Notes under the pieces: generated by a model
Database searches by the model: none
Told to the model about the DNA's origin: nothing
The model's input: only the letters and a program-made list of their open reading frames with translations
Shown here: positions 44,531 through 53,048 of the stretch, one piece after another
Position numbering within the stretch: the first letter of the stretch is position 1
Layout: each line of letters begins with the position of its first letter
Translations under genes and position numbers: made by a program
Assembly: GCA_001603075.1 (NCBI GenBank)
Contig: LVBB01000041.1
Location: 164,366-228,365 of the forward strand
DNA length: 64,000 nt
DNA from: Phycisphaerales bacterium Planc_01
GTDB lineage: Bacteria > Planctomycetota > Phycisphaerae > Sedimentisphaerales > Anaerobacaceae
Direction of reading: 5' to 3'

Positions 44531-45844
44531 CTATATCATCTGTGTGAAGCCCGGCTTGGGCACCAGATAGCTGCCATCGGGCCCGGCCTTGCTCGGCGGG
44601 TCCATATCGTCACGACAGTCCTGCGGCCGAGGCGGGTAGTAGAAGTCCGATCGATTGATCTGGTCCCATGTCACCTCCTTGCCTGTGTAGCAGGAAATCT
44701 GCCCCATGACGGTGATCATCGTGCTGGGGACCATGTAATCGCCATTGTTCACGGGCTGGCCCGAGCGGATGGCGGCGAAGAGCACATCGTGCTCCCTCTG
44801 ATAGGGGTTGCAGCGGGCCGTCGACCGCCAGTTCGTCTCGCCCCAGATGCGGTAGTTCGTGATGTCGGCCTTGCCTTTGCTGCCCAGCACGACGCTGGAC
44901 GAGTCGTTGTGGCAGCCGGTCGTCGTGCGGCAGAAGGCGTAAATACGCACGCCGCTGGCGAACTCGTAGATCACCGAATGGTGGTCGAACACGTCGCCAT
45001 AGATCGGCTCGGTCATCGACGACCGTCCGCCCAGGCCGTGGCACTTGATGGGGTTCTCCTCGCGCAGGACCCAGCGGGAACGATCGAGGTTGTGCACGAG
45101 CGACTGCGGCACGTCGTCGCCGGAGAGCCAGCGGAAATGGTACTGCGTGCTGCACTGCCACTGGAGTTCCGTCAGGCCCGGCTTGCGGTCGATGATCCCG
45201 TACGGGCCGCGAAGGAAGTTCTCCTCGATGGAAATCACCTCGCCGATCGCACCGTCGTGAATCCGCTGCACCGTTTCGGCGTACCGCGTGTCGTAGCGGC
45301 TGTGCAGACCCGAAACGAAACAGAGGCCTTTCTCCTTGGCCAGCTTCGCCGCCGCGGCCATGAGCCTGACGCCGGCCGGGTCGATCCCGTGCGGCTTCTC
45401 GACGAACACGTGCTTGCCCGCGTTAACCGCCGTCATGGCCTGGAGCGGATGGAACTTGGCGGCGTTGGCAATGAGCACGACGTCGGACGATTCGATCACG
45501 TGCTTGTAGCCGTCGAAGCCGATAAAGCAGTGGTCGTCGTCGACCATCACCTGATCGCCCTTCTGTTCGGCCAGGATGCGACGCTTGTCCTTGACGCGGT
45601 CCATGAAGATGTCGCACATGGCGACGAGGCGCGCCCCGGGATCGGCCGTCAGCGCCTCGGCCGCCGCACCGGCACACCGCCCGCCACAGCCGACCATCCC
45701 CACCCGGAGGATGTCGCTGCCGCCGGCAAAGACCCGCGCCCCGAGCGTCCCGGCAACCGCCGCCGAGGTCAGTGCGGTCGAGGCCTTGAGAAAATCACGC
45801 CGCGTGGTACCCAAACTGCCATCGAATTCGTTCGAGCGTGCCAT
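44531..45844 (-). CDS. Tat-exported Gfo/Idh/MocA family oxidoreductase, copy 1
   Basis: 437 residues. Twin-arginine signal GTTRRDFLKASTALTSAAVAG, then the NAD(P)-binding motif VGMVGCGGRCAGAAAEAL and the EKP motif (VFVEKPHGIDP). The C-terminal domain has the family HFRWLSGDDVPQSLVHNLDR pattern, with His residues near the sugar. Tat export fits a folded protein with its cofactor bound. The family includes periplasmic NAD-dependent glycosidases such as GH109, so a role in exo-glycan cleavage is likely; substrate unknown. Start ATG 45844 has GGAGACACG upstream; the longer frame lacks one. Confidence 0.85.
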   Translation of the reverse strand: MARSNEFDGSLGTTRRDFLKASTALTSAAVAGTLGARVFAGGSDILRVGMVGCGGRCAGAAAEALTADPGARLVAMCDIFMDRVKDKRRILAEQKGDQVMVDDDHCFIGFDGYKHVIESSDVVLIANAAKFHPLQAMTAVNAGKHVFVEKPHGIDPAGVRLMAAAAKLAKEKGLCFVSGLHSRYDTRYAETVQRIHDGAIGEVISIEENFLRGPYGIIDRKPGLTELQWQCSTQYHFRWLSGDDVPQSLVHNLDRSRWVLREENPIKCHGLGGRSSMTEPIYGDVFDHHSVIYEFASGVRIYAFCRTTTGCHNDSSSVVLGSKGKADITNYRIWGETNWRSTARCNPYQREHDVLFAAIRSGQPVNNGDYMVPSTMITVMGQISCYTGKEVTWDQINRSDFYYPPRPQDCRDDMDPPSKAGPDGSYLVPKPGFTQMI

Positions 45845-46011
45845 CGTGTCTCCTTCGTTCGATCTGCCTGTCCTGGACCGGGGTTTCTGCATCGAATCAA
45901 GGTTTCCTGTAGATTGCGCCTGAACGAATTATGATACCCCCTGAGTCGCCCAAATTCAAGTCGCAGCCATAGACCTTGCATCCCCGAACGACTCTGAAGG
46001 GGATCCTCCCG

Positions 46012-47394
46012 TCAGATTTCCGACCACTGGCCGGGAATCGGGACCGGATAGCGGCCTTCGACGTCGGCCCGCACCGGCGCAGGACTGTCGAGGGTGAAGT
46101 TGACATTTTCGCAGAACTTGAAATTCGACGCCATCATCTGGTCCCAGGTGACGATCTGGCCTGTATGGATGGCCGCCCGACCCATAATGGAGGCCAGATT
46201 GGTGTAGGCGGCCCGTTGGACCTCATTGTGCGGCTTGTCCCGGCGGATCGCGCCGAGCAACGCATCCCATTCGGCCTGGTATGGGCTGACCTTTTCGTTC
46301 TCCGGCCGCCAGGCGATGTTGTCGCGGGCGATCCGCTGGTCCCTGTAGATCTGAACCGTCGGGGCGTGGACGTTGCCGGAGAATTGGGCGGCACATTGGG
46401 TTCCGTGCGCGAAGGTGGCGAATTCGTTGCGGCAGTGCTGCTGGTTACGACTGTTGACGAACGCCTTGGTCCCGTCGGGGAAAGTGTACTCGATGGCGTA
46501 GCTGTGCACGTTCTGGCTGCAATCGTCGCTTCGCGGCTCGCACCCACCCAGCCCCTCGGCCGAGACCGGCCAGGCGTCCTTGATCCAGCAGCACTCGTCC
46601 ACTTGGTGGATCATCATCTCGATGAACCACGCCGACGAGGTCCACAGGAAGAAATACGGGCGTCGAAGCTGCCAAAGCAATTCGTTTTCGCCTCCCTTGA
46701 ACGGACCCAGCCGGGCGCCGGGGTCCATCCGGTAGGCGCGGATCAGCGTGATCTCGCCCATCGCACCGTCGCGGATCTTCTCGATGAGGGCTTGGCGGGC
46801 CGAGGAATGGCGACACATCAGTCCGCAGCCGATCTTGAGGTTCTTCCGCCCGGCCAGTTCGCCCAGACGCAGGATCTCGTGCGTGCCGCCGGGATCGGGA
46901 GCGAAGGACTTCTCGATGAACGCATTGATGCCCCTCTCGACGGCATAGGCAAGGTGCGTCGGGCGGAAAGCCGCATGCGTCGCCTGGATCATCACGTCGC
47001 CGGGCCGCAGGCAGTCGATCGCCTTGCGATACGCCTCGAACCCGACAAAACGCCTGTCCTCGGGCACATCGACCCGCTCGCCGAACTGCTCGCGCAGGGC
47101 CTTGTGCGACCGCGCCAGGCGGTCTTCGAACACGTCGGCCATCGCGACGAGCTTCGTCGGGCCAGTCGCGGAGGAAAGGGCATTGGCGACTGCCCCGCTG
47201 CCGCGTCCGCCGCAGCCGATCAGAGCCAGCCGGATCGTGTTGTCCTCGCCCGCATAGGCCCGCGACAGGGCGACGCCGCCCAGCACCGAGCCGGCGACGA
47301 CCCGTGAGCCCTCGGCCAGAAACTGCCGACGGGAGGATCGCCCATTCTCTGTCTGCGATGATGTCAAGCCATGTGACTGCGCTGGGCTCTTCAT
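46012..47394 (-). CDS. Tat-exported Gfo/Idh/MocA family oxidoreductase, copy 2 with EKS in place of EKP
   Basis: 460 residues. Signal SRRQFLAEGSRVVAGSVLGG, NAD-binding motif LALIGCGGRGSGAVANAL, then FIEKSFAPDPGGTHE: the Lys is kept, but the Pro of the EKP motif is Ser. The C-terminal part follows the same pattern as the other copies (FFLWTSSAWFIEMMIHQVDECCWIKDAWPV). It is related to copies 3 and 4 but less closely than they are to each other. Ribosome site AAAGGAG ahead of ATG 47394. Substrate unknown. Confidence 0.82.
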   Translation of the reverse strand: MKSPAQSHGLTSSQTENGRSSRRQFLAEGSRVVAGSVLGGVALSRAYAGEDNTIRLALIGCGGRGSGAVANALSSATGPTKLVAMADVFEDRLARSHKALREQFGERVDVPEDRRFVGFEAYRKAIDCLRPGDVMIQATHAAFRPTHLAYAVERGINAFIEKSFAPDPGGTHEILRLGELAGRKNLKIGCGLMCRHSSARQALIEKIRDGAMGEITLIRAYRMDPGARLGPFKGGENELLWQLRRPYFFLWTSSAWFIEMMIHQVDECCWIKDAWPVSAEGLGGCEPRSDDCSQNVHSYAIEYTFPDGTKAFVNSRNQQHCRNEFATFAHGTQCAAQFSGNVHAPTVQIYRDQRIARDNIAWRPENEKVSPYQAEWDALLGAIRRDKPHNEVQRAAYTNLASIMGRAAIHTGQIVTWDQMMASNFKFCENVNFTLDSPAPVRADVEGRYPVPIPGQWSEI

Positions 47395-47491
47395 GGTGAC
47401 TCCTTTTCAAAGCGGCCGAAGATACGGAAAGAAAACGCCGCCGACCTCGGACGATTCGAAGCCGGCGGCGAATTGGCTGCGACGATGTGAG

Positions 47492-48868
47492 CTATGCAAA
47501 CTCCTGATACTCCCGATCCTTCAGAACGCCCGGCTGCGGCACCGGGTACTTTCCTTCCGAGTCTGCCTTGAGCGGCGCCGGCGAATCCATCGTGAACTTG
47601 TCCACGTCCGGGGCGAACTCGTGCGGGCAGTTGAGCATCTGATCGTAGGTGATGACGTTGCCCGTGTGGGCGGCCATGCGCCCCATCGACGTCACCATGC
47701 TGGCGATCGCGCCGCGCTCGGTCTCGTTGTAGGGCTTGTCGTTTCGAATGGCATCGATCAGATCGTCCCATTCAAGCTGATAGGGACTCGGCTCCGGCTG
47801 CGGGAAGTTCCAGATCAGGTTTTCGCGGGCCATCTTCTGATCGCTGTACGTGCGGACGCGTCCGGGTGTGTGGCTCGATGTCGAGACGACGGCCGAGCCC
47901 TTCGTGGCGTGCACGAAGCTGTTGAAGGCGTTCTCGCAGCCGTCCATGTGACGGCCGCCATAGAAGAACTTCGTCCCGTCGGCAAACGTGTATTCGACCG
48001 AGTAGTTGTCGAGGTTCTGATCGACGGAGTTGCCACGATAGTGCCGTGCGCCGATGGCGCGGGCCTCGACCGGCCAGGCGCCCTTCATCCACGAGCATTC
48101 GTCGATCTGGTGGATGTAATAGTCGCTGTAAAGCCCGCCGCTGGACCAGAGAAAGCTGTGGAACCGGCGAATCTGGTACAGCAGATCGCTGATGTTGCTC
48201 GTGTTGGGGCCGAGGGTGGCCGCCCGCCCGCCCATGCGGTACGCCCGCATCGTGTGGATGTCACCGATCTCGCCGGCGTCGATTCGGGCCTTGAGCTCCT
48301 GGCGGCCCCGACAGTGCCGGACCATCAGGCCCACGCCGACCTTGAGGTTCTTCTTGTCGGCCTCTTTGGCCAGCGCGAGCATCCGCTTGGTGGTCGGGCC
48401 ATCGACGGTGACGGGCTTCTCCATGAAGAGGTGGATGCCCTTCTGTATGGCATAGGTCAGATGCACCCAGCGGAAGGCCGGCGGGGTCGCCGAGATCGCC
48501 ACATCGCCCGGACGCAGGCAATCCATCGCCTTCTTGTAGGCGTCGAAGCCGACGAACTTGCGGTCGTCCGGCACGTCCATCTGAGCGGCGTGGCCGCTCT
48601 GCAGGCCCTGGAAGCTGCGGTCCACGCGGTCGGCGAAGACGTCAGCCAGGGCCACGAGCTTGGTCCGCCCGTTCGGGACCGACAGGGCATTCTGGGCGGC
48701 GCCGGTGCCGCGTCCGCCGCAACCGACCAGGGCCACGTGGATCGTATCGCTGCCGGCGGCGTACAGGCTCGAACCGAGCCCGCCGACCAGTGTCGAGGCC
48801 GCGGCGATTCGACCGGTGTTCTTCAGGAACTCACGGCGTGATGTCTGTTCGTTTGCGGTTTGACTCAT
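47492..48868 (-). CDS. Tat-exported Gfo/Idh/MocA family oxidoreductase, copy 3
   Basis: 458 residues from ATG 48868 (AGGAGAAGAC ahead); the frame open to 49009 is not used. Signal TSRREFLKNTGRIAAAS, then VALVGCGGRGTGAAQNAL, FMEKPVTVDGPTTKRM, and the C-terminal SYYIHQIDECSWMKGAWPVEARAIG pattern. Strikingly like copy 4 over the whole length, so a tandem duplication. Probably a periplasmic NAD-dependent sugar enzyme of the GH109-like group. Substrate unknown. Confidence 0.85.
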   Translation of the reverse strand: MSQTANEQTSRREFLKNTGRIAAASTLVGGLGSSLYAAGSDTIHVALVGCGGRGTGAAQNALSVPNGRTKLVALADVFADRVDRSFQGLQSGHAAQMDVPDDRKFVGFDAYKKAMDCLRPGDVAISATPPAFRWVHLTYAIQKGIHLFMEKPVTVDGPTTKRMLALAKEADKKNLKVGVGLMVRHCRGRQELKARIDAGEIGDIHTMRAYRMGGRAATLGPNTSNISDLLYQIRRFHSFLWSSGGLYSDYYIHQIDECSWMKGAWPVEARAIGARHYRGNSVDQNLDNYSVEYTFADGTKFFYGGRHMDGCENAFNSFVHATKGSAVVSTSSHTPGRVRTYSDQKMARENLIWNFPQPEPSPYQLEWDDLIDAIRNDKPYNETERGAIASMVTSMGRMAAHTGNVITYDQMLNCPHEFAPDVDKFTMDSPAPLKADSEGKYPVPQPGVLKDREYQEFA

Positions 48869-48994
48869 GACGGGTCTTCTCCTATTTTGCGGGTGCGTGA
48901 CTGACTGTACTGCGGTCGTTTCATGGAAATGCCGACATGATGCGGCGGACCACCCCATGGACCTCCTCCATCCATGCCCCCCGTAAACCGGCGC

Positions 48995-49022
48995 GTAGGG
49001 GCGAATCATGATTCGCCCCTAC
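48995..49022. repeat. perfect 28-base REP-like palindrome
   Basis: The 28 bases are an exact palindrome: a 12-base arm beginning GTAGGGGCGAAT, a central CATG, and its inverse. It lies between Gfo/Idh copies 3 and 4, 15 bases after the stop of copy 4, and a near-copy stands at 52995-53018. Such GC-capped palindromes are typical REP elements; it may also stop transcription or protect mRNA ends. Confidence 0.75.
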
Positions 49023-49036
49023 CACCGTTGTACAGA

Positions 49037-50434
49037 CTATGCGTATTCGCGGTCGGTGACGATGCCCGGCTGCGGGACAGGATACCGCCCCTGGGCATCG
49101 GACTTCAGCGGGGCCGGCGAATTCCACGTCAGCTTGTCCAGGCCCGGCGCCATCTCGTGCGGGCAGTTGAGCATCTGGTCGTAGGTGATCTCCACGCCGG
49201 TGTGGGCAGCCATGCGACCCATCGACGTGACCATGCTGCCGATCGCGCCGCGCTCGGCCTCGTTGTACGGCTTGTCGTTGCGGATCGCGTCGATCAGGTC
49301 ATTCCACTCGTTCTGATAGGGATTCTGTTCTTCCTGGGGAACCCTGGATCGCCACACCCGGTTGGCATTGTCGAATGACTGGCCCTTGTAGATGGCCGAA
49401 GGCAGGCCGCAGTCGCCGCTGTTCGAGGCAATGGCCGAGCCCTTGGTCCCATGCAGGTAGCTGGCATAGATCGGAGCGCAGCCTTCGATCGTGCGCCCGT
49501 CGAAGAAGAACTTGCCGCCGTCGGCGAAGGTGTACTCGACCGAATACGTATCGAAGTTCTGATCGACGTACCGGACGCCTTCGGGGCTCTCCTTATAGTG
49601 CCGGCCGCCCAGCGCCTGGGCCTTCACCGGCCAGGAGCCCTTCATCCAGCACAGATGGTCGATCACGTGGATGTAGAAGTCGCTGTAGTTGCCGCCGCTG
49701 GCCCAGATGAAGCTGTGGAAGTTCCTGATCTGGTAGAACAACTCGTTCTGCCCCGGCGCCACGGGCATGGAGCGGAAGGACCCCACCATTCCGTGCATGC
49801 GGTAGCCGCGCATCAGAATGATGTCGCCGATCTCGCCATCCGCGACACGGTTGGCCAGCTCCTGCAGCGCCCGGCTGTGACGCGACATCAGACCGACGCC
49901 CACCTTGAGGTTCTTGGCGTCGGCCTTCTTCGACAGCTCGATCATCCGCTTGGTGGTCGGGCCGTCCACGGTGACGGGCTTTTCCATGAAGACGTTCAGG
50001 TTCTTGTCGATGGCGTAGTTGAAGTGCACCCAGCGAAATGCCGGCGGCGTCCCAAAGATCGCGACGTCGCCCGGACGCAGGCAGTCCATAGCCTTCTTGT
50101 AGGCGTCGAAGCCGACGAACTTACGGTCGTCCGGCACATCCACCTGGTTGGCATGGCTGGCTTTGAGATTCTTGTAGCTGCTGGTCAGGCGGTCCTCGAA
50201 GGCGTCGGCCATGGCCACGAGCTTGATGGGGCCCTGGCCTCGGACGTTCATGGCGTCGACGGCCGCCCCGGAGCCGCGCCCCCCGCAGCCGACCAGGGCC
50301 AAACGGATCGTATTGTCGCTCCCGGCGTACAGGCTCGAACTGATCCCCGTCGCCAGGGCCGAAGCCGCAGCGACCCGACCGGTGTTCTTCAGAAATTCGC
50401 GACGCGATGTGGTGTTGCTTGTGGCTTCGCTCAT
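49037..50434 (-). CDS. Tat-exported Gfo/Idh/MocA family oxidoreductase, copy 4
   Basis: 465 residues from ATG 50434 (AGGAGAAGA ahead); the frame open to 50833 reaches the next gene and is not used. Signal TSRREFLKNTGRVAAAS, NAD motif LALVGCGGRGSGAAVDAM, FMEKPVTVDGPTTKRM, and GGNYSDFYIHVIDHLCWMKGSWPVKAQAL. It matches copy 3 nearly throughout. Divergent from the fucosidase gene. Likely partner of the GH genes here. Confidence 0.85.
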   Translation of the reverse strand: MSEATSNTTSRREFLKNTGRVAAASALATGISSSLYAGSDNTIRLALVGCGGRGSGAAVDAMNVRGQGPIKLVAMADAFEDRLTSSYKNLKASHANQVDVPDDRKFVGFDAYKKAMDCLRPGDVAIFGTPPAFRWVHFNYAIDKNLNVFMEKPVTVDGPTTKRMIELSKKADAKNLKVGVGLMSRHSRALQELANRVADGEIGDIILMRGYRMHGMVGSFRSMPVAPGQNELFYQIRNFHSFIWASGGNYSDFYIHVIDHLCWMKGSWPVKAQALGGRHYKESPEGVRYVDQNFDTYSVEYTFADGGKFFFDGRTIEGCAPIYASYLHGTKGSAIASNSGDCGLPSAIYKGQSFDNANRVWRSRVPQEEQNPYQNEWNDLIDAIRNDKPYNEAERGAIGSMVTSMGRMAAHTGVEITYDQMLNCPHEMAPGLDKLTWNSPAPLKSDAQGRYPVPQPGIVTDREYA

Positions 50435-50709
50435 GGCGGGTCTTCTCCTACTTCTTTCGTGCTTGCCATATTCCAACCATCCCGACGCCTGTCGGGATGC
50501 CCCTTTCCCGCCGGCCCTAAACCGCCGACGGCTCCATTGTCGTCCCATTATCACCCCCGCCACCCCAGAGTACAAGGCTCTTTTTCTACCTCCCACAACA
50601 GGCGGTGCCGGCATCGACCACCACATCAAGCATTGTACTTGGGGTTGGCCGGAGGGCGGATTGGGCTTACAATGGTTGATGTACGACACGCTGTCAGAAA
50701 GGAAGGCAT
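50435..50709. other. divergent gap before the fucosidase gene, with one hairpin
   Basis: 275 bases between the divergent copy 4 and fucosidase starts. It holds CATCCCGAC (50478-50486)-GCCT-GTCGGGATG (50491-50499), a perfect 9-base hairpin, of the REP kind. No sigma-54 or sigma-28 promoter pattern was seen. The rest looks plain. Confidence 0.45.
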
Positions 50710-52998
50710 ATGAAGGTATTGGGTTTGAATCGATCGCACTTGGTGGCGTTGCTGGTGTGTGGGGCGGTCCTGATCGTGGCACAGGCCGCATGGGCGGACG
50801 AGGTCTATCGCAATTCGGTGGCGGTTTCGGCAACGGACACGCCCCAGCAGATCGTCGAGAAGGCCGCCCGCGTGGTCCCGTCGCGGCCGCAGCTCGAATG
50901 GCAGCGGTGCGAGTACATCTGCTTCGTCCACTTCGGCGTCAACACGTTCACCGCCCGCGAGTGGGGCACGGGCACCGAAGACCCGAAGATCTTCAATCCC
51001 AGCAATCTCGACACCGACCAGTGGTGCCGGATGATGAAAGCGGCCGGCATGAGCATGGTCATCCTCACCGTCAAACACCACGACGGGTTCTGCCTCTGGC
51101 AGACGCGCTATACCGACCATTCCGTCGCGTCCAGTCCCTGGCGCGACGGCAAGGGCGACGTGCTACGAGACATGGTGACCTCGTGCGAAAAATATGGGCT
51201 GAAGGTGGGTGTGTATTTGTCGCCTGCCGATCTGTACCAGATCGAGAGCGCCGATGGCCTGTATGGCAACCTGAGCCAGTACACCGAGCGAACGATCCCG
51301 CGCCCGGTCGAGGGCCGGCCCTTCGCAGACAAGCGGACGTTCACCTTCCGCGCCGACGACTACAACGAGTACTTCATGAACCAGCTCTTCGAGCTGCTGA
51401 CCGAGTATGGGCCGATCCATGAGGTCTGGTTCGACGGCGCCCATCCCAAACGCAAAGGCGGCCAGACCTACACGCACCCCCAATGGTACAAGCTGATCCG
51501 CACGCTGGCGCCCGAGGCGGTGATCTTCGGCAAGGGTCCCGACGTCCGCTGGTGCGGCAACGAAGGCGGCGGCACCCGCCAAGCCGAGTGGAGCGTGGTC
51601 CCGCTGCCGGTTTCGCCGGACGAATTCGACTGGCCGGACATGACCGACACCGACTTGGGCAGCGCCGCCCGGCTCGCCCGGATGGCCGGCAAAGGCGGCT
51701 GGCTGCACTGGTACCCGGCCGAGACCAACACATCGATCCGTCACGGCTGGTTCTGGCGCGACGAACAGCAGTTCGTCAAGGGCACCGAGGAGATCCTCGA
51801 CATCTGGTACCGGTCGGTCGGCGGCAATACGGTCTTCTTGCTCAACATCCCGCCCAATCGCGACGGGCTCTTTCCCGAGCGCGACAGCAAGGTGCTCGAA
51901 GAGGTCGGCCAGATCCTCCGCCAGACGTTCGCCGTCGATCTGGCCAAGGGCGCGACGGCCGCCGCCTCGGCGACGCGCGGCGCCGGCTTCGAGGCATCGA
52001 AGGCCGTCGACGGCGATTTCGATACGTGCTGGATGCCGCCGGAAGGAACGACCCAGACGGAATTGGTCGTGACGCTGGCAGGCGCCAAGACCTTCAACCG
52101 CGTGATGTTCCAGGAGCAGATTCAGGACTTCGGGCAGCGCATCGCGAGGTTTGCGGTCGATGCGATGGTGGATGGGCGCTGGCAGCAGATCGCCGACGGG
52201 CAGACGGTCGGATACAAGCGGATCAGCCGCACGCAGACGGTGACCAGCGACAGGATTCGCATCCGCGTGCTGGACAGCCGCATCTGCCCGACGATCAGCA
52301 ACGTCGGCGTGTACTTCGAGCCGGTCCGGCTGAGCGACCCGAAGTTCAGCCGCGACAGCCAGGGTAATGTCACGATCTATTGCGACCCGGCCGGCCCGAT
52401 CATCCGCTACACGACCGACGGCGAAACGCCCGTGAAGGACTCGCCGATCTACACCAGCCCGATCCCCCTGCCGCTCGGCGGCACGATCAAGGCTGTTGCC
52501 ATCGACCCAACGGGTGAAACGACCGGACGCGTGGTGACCGCGACGTTCGATATCGCCCGGGCCGGCTGGAAGGTCGTTCGCGCATCGAGCGAGCAGCCGC
52601 CCAACGAAACGGCCGCCAACGCCATCGACGGCGACCCCGGCACGATCTGGCACACCCAGTGGTCGGGCGACTCGCCGCGCCATCCGCACGAGATCGTGAT
52701 CGACTTGGGCAAGACATACATGCTGACGGGCTTCACCTATCTGCCCCGCCAGGACGGCCAGAGCAACGGGACCGTCGTGGACTACGAATTCTACGTCTCC
52801 CGCGATGGGACGCAGTGGCGGCGCCCGGCGGCAAAGGGTTCGTTCGGCAACATCAAGAACAACCCCGTCGAGCAGACCGTGCGATTCGCGCGCCCGGCGC
52901 AGGGCCAGTTCGTCCGCTTCGTCGGCCTCTCCGCCGTCGATGGCCACCCGTGGATGTCCGCCGCCGAACTCGGCGTGATCACCGCCGAGGCCCCGTAG
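50710..52998 (+). CDS. alpha-L-fucosidase, GH29 family, with C-terminal F5/8-type modules
   Basis: 762 residues. Signal peptide (VALLVCGAVLIVAQAAWA), then the GH29 barrel: FVHFGVNTFTAREWGTGTED, AGMSMVILTVKHHDGFCLWQTRYTDHSV and the nucleophile region HEVWFDGAHP with Asp242. The catalytic core ends near 400; two discoidin-like (F5/8 type C) modules follow at about 415-545 and 625-760 (GAGFEASKAVDGDFDTCW; ETAANAIDGDPGTIWHTQW), with a chitobiase-type C-terminal insert between them (GPIIRYTTDGETPVKDSPIY). Releases L-fucose from algal or host glycans in the periplasm or outside. The stop TAG falls in a REP-like palindrome. Confidence 0.9.
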   Translation: MKVLGLNRSHLVALLVCGAVLIVAQAAWADEVYRNSVAVSATDTPQQIVEKAARVVPSRPQLEWQRCEYICFVHFGVNTFTAREWGTGTEDPKIFNPSNLDTDQWCRMMKAAGMSMVILTVKHHDGFCLWQTRYTDHSVASSPWRDGKGDVLRDMVTSCEKYGLKVGVYLSPADLYQIESADGLYGNLSQYTERTIPRPVEGRPFADKRTFTFRADDYNEYFMNQLFELLTEYGPIHEVWFDGAHPKRKGGQTYTHPQWYKLIRTLAPEAVIFGKGPDVRWCGNEGGGTRQAEWSVVPLPVSPDEFDWPDMTDTDLGSAARLARMAGKGGWLHWYPAETNTSIRHGWFWRDEQQFVKGTEEILDIWYRSVGGNTVFLLNIPPNRDGLFPERDSKVLEEVGQILRQTFAVDLAKGATAAASATRGAGFEASKAVDGDFDTCWMPPEGTTQTELVVTLAGAKTFNRVMFQEQIQDFGQRIARFAVDAMVDGRWQQIADGQTVGYKRISRTQTVTSDRIRIRVLDSRICPTISNVGVYFEPVRLSDPKFSRDSQGNVTIYCDPAGPIIRYTTDGETPVKDSPIYTSPIPLPLGGTIKAVAIDPTGETTGRVVTATFDIARAGWKVVRASSEQPPNETAANAIDGDPGTIWHTQWSGDSPRHPHEIVIDLGKTYMLTGFTYLPRQDGQSNGTVVDYEFYVSRDGTQWRRPAAKGSFGNIKNNPVEQTVRFARPAQGQFVRFVGLSAVDGHPWMSAAELGVITAEAP

Positions 52999-53018
52999 GG
53001 GCGAATCATCATTCGCCC
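52995..53018. repeat. second copy of the REP-like palindrome, overlapping a stop codon
   Basis: GGGCGAAT (52999-53006)-CATC-ATTCGCCC (53011-53018), preceded by GTAG in which TAG is the fucosidase stop. It copies the first half of the perfect palindrome at 48995-49022 and differs in the loop and the outermost right arm. It lies between the convergent fucosidase and GH127 genes and may end both transcripts. Confidence 0.7.
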
Positions 53019-53048
53019 TTGTTCAGGCGATTCCAACGCAATCGGATG

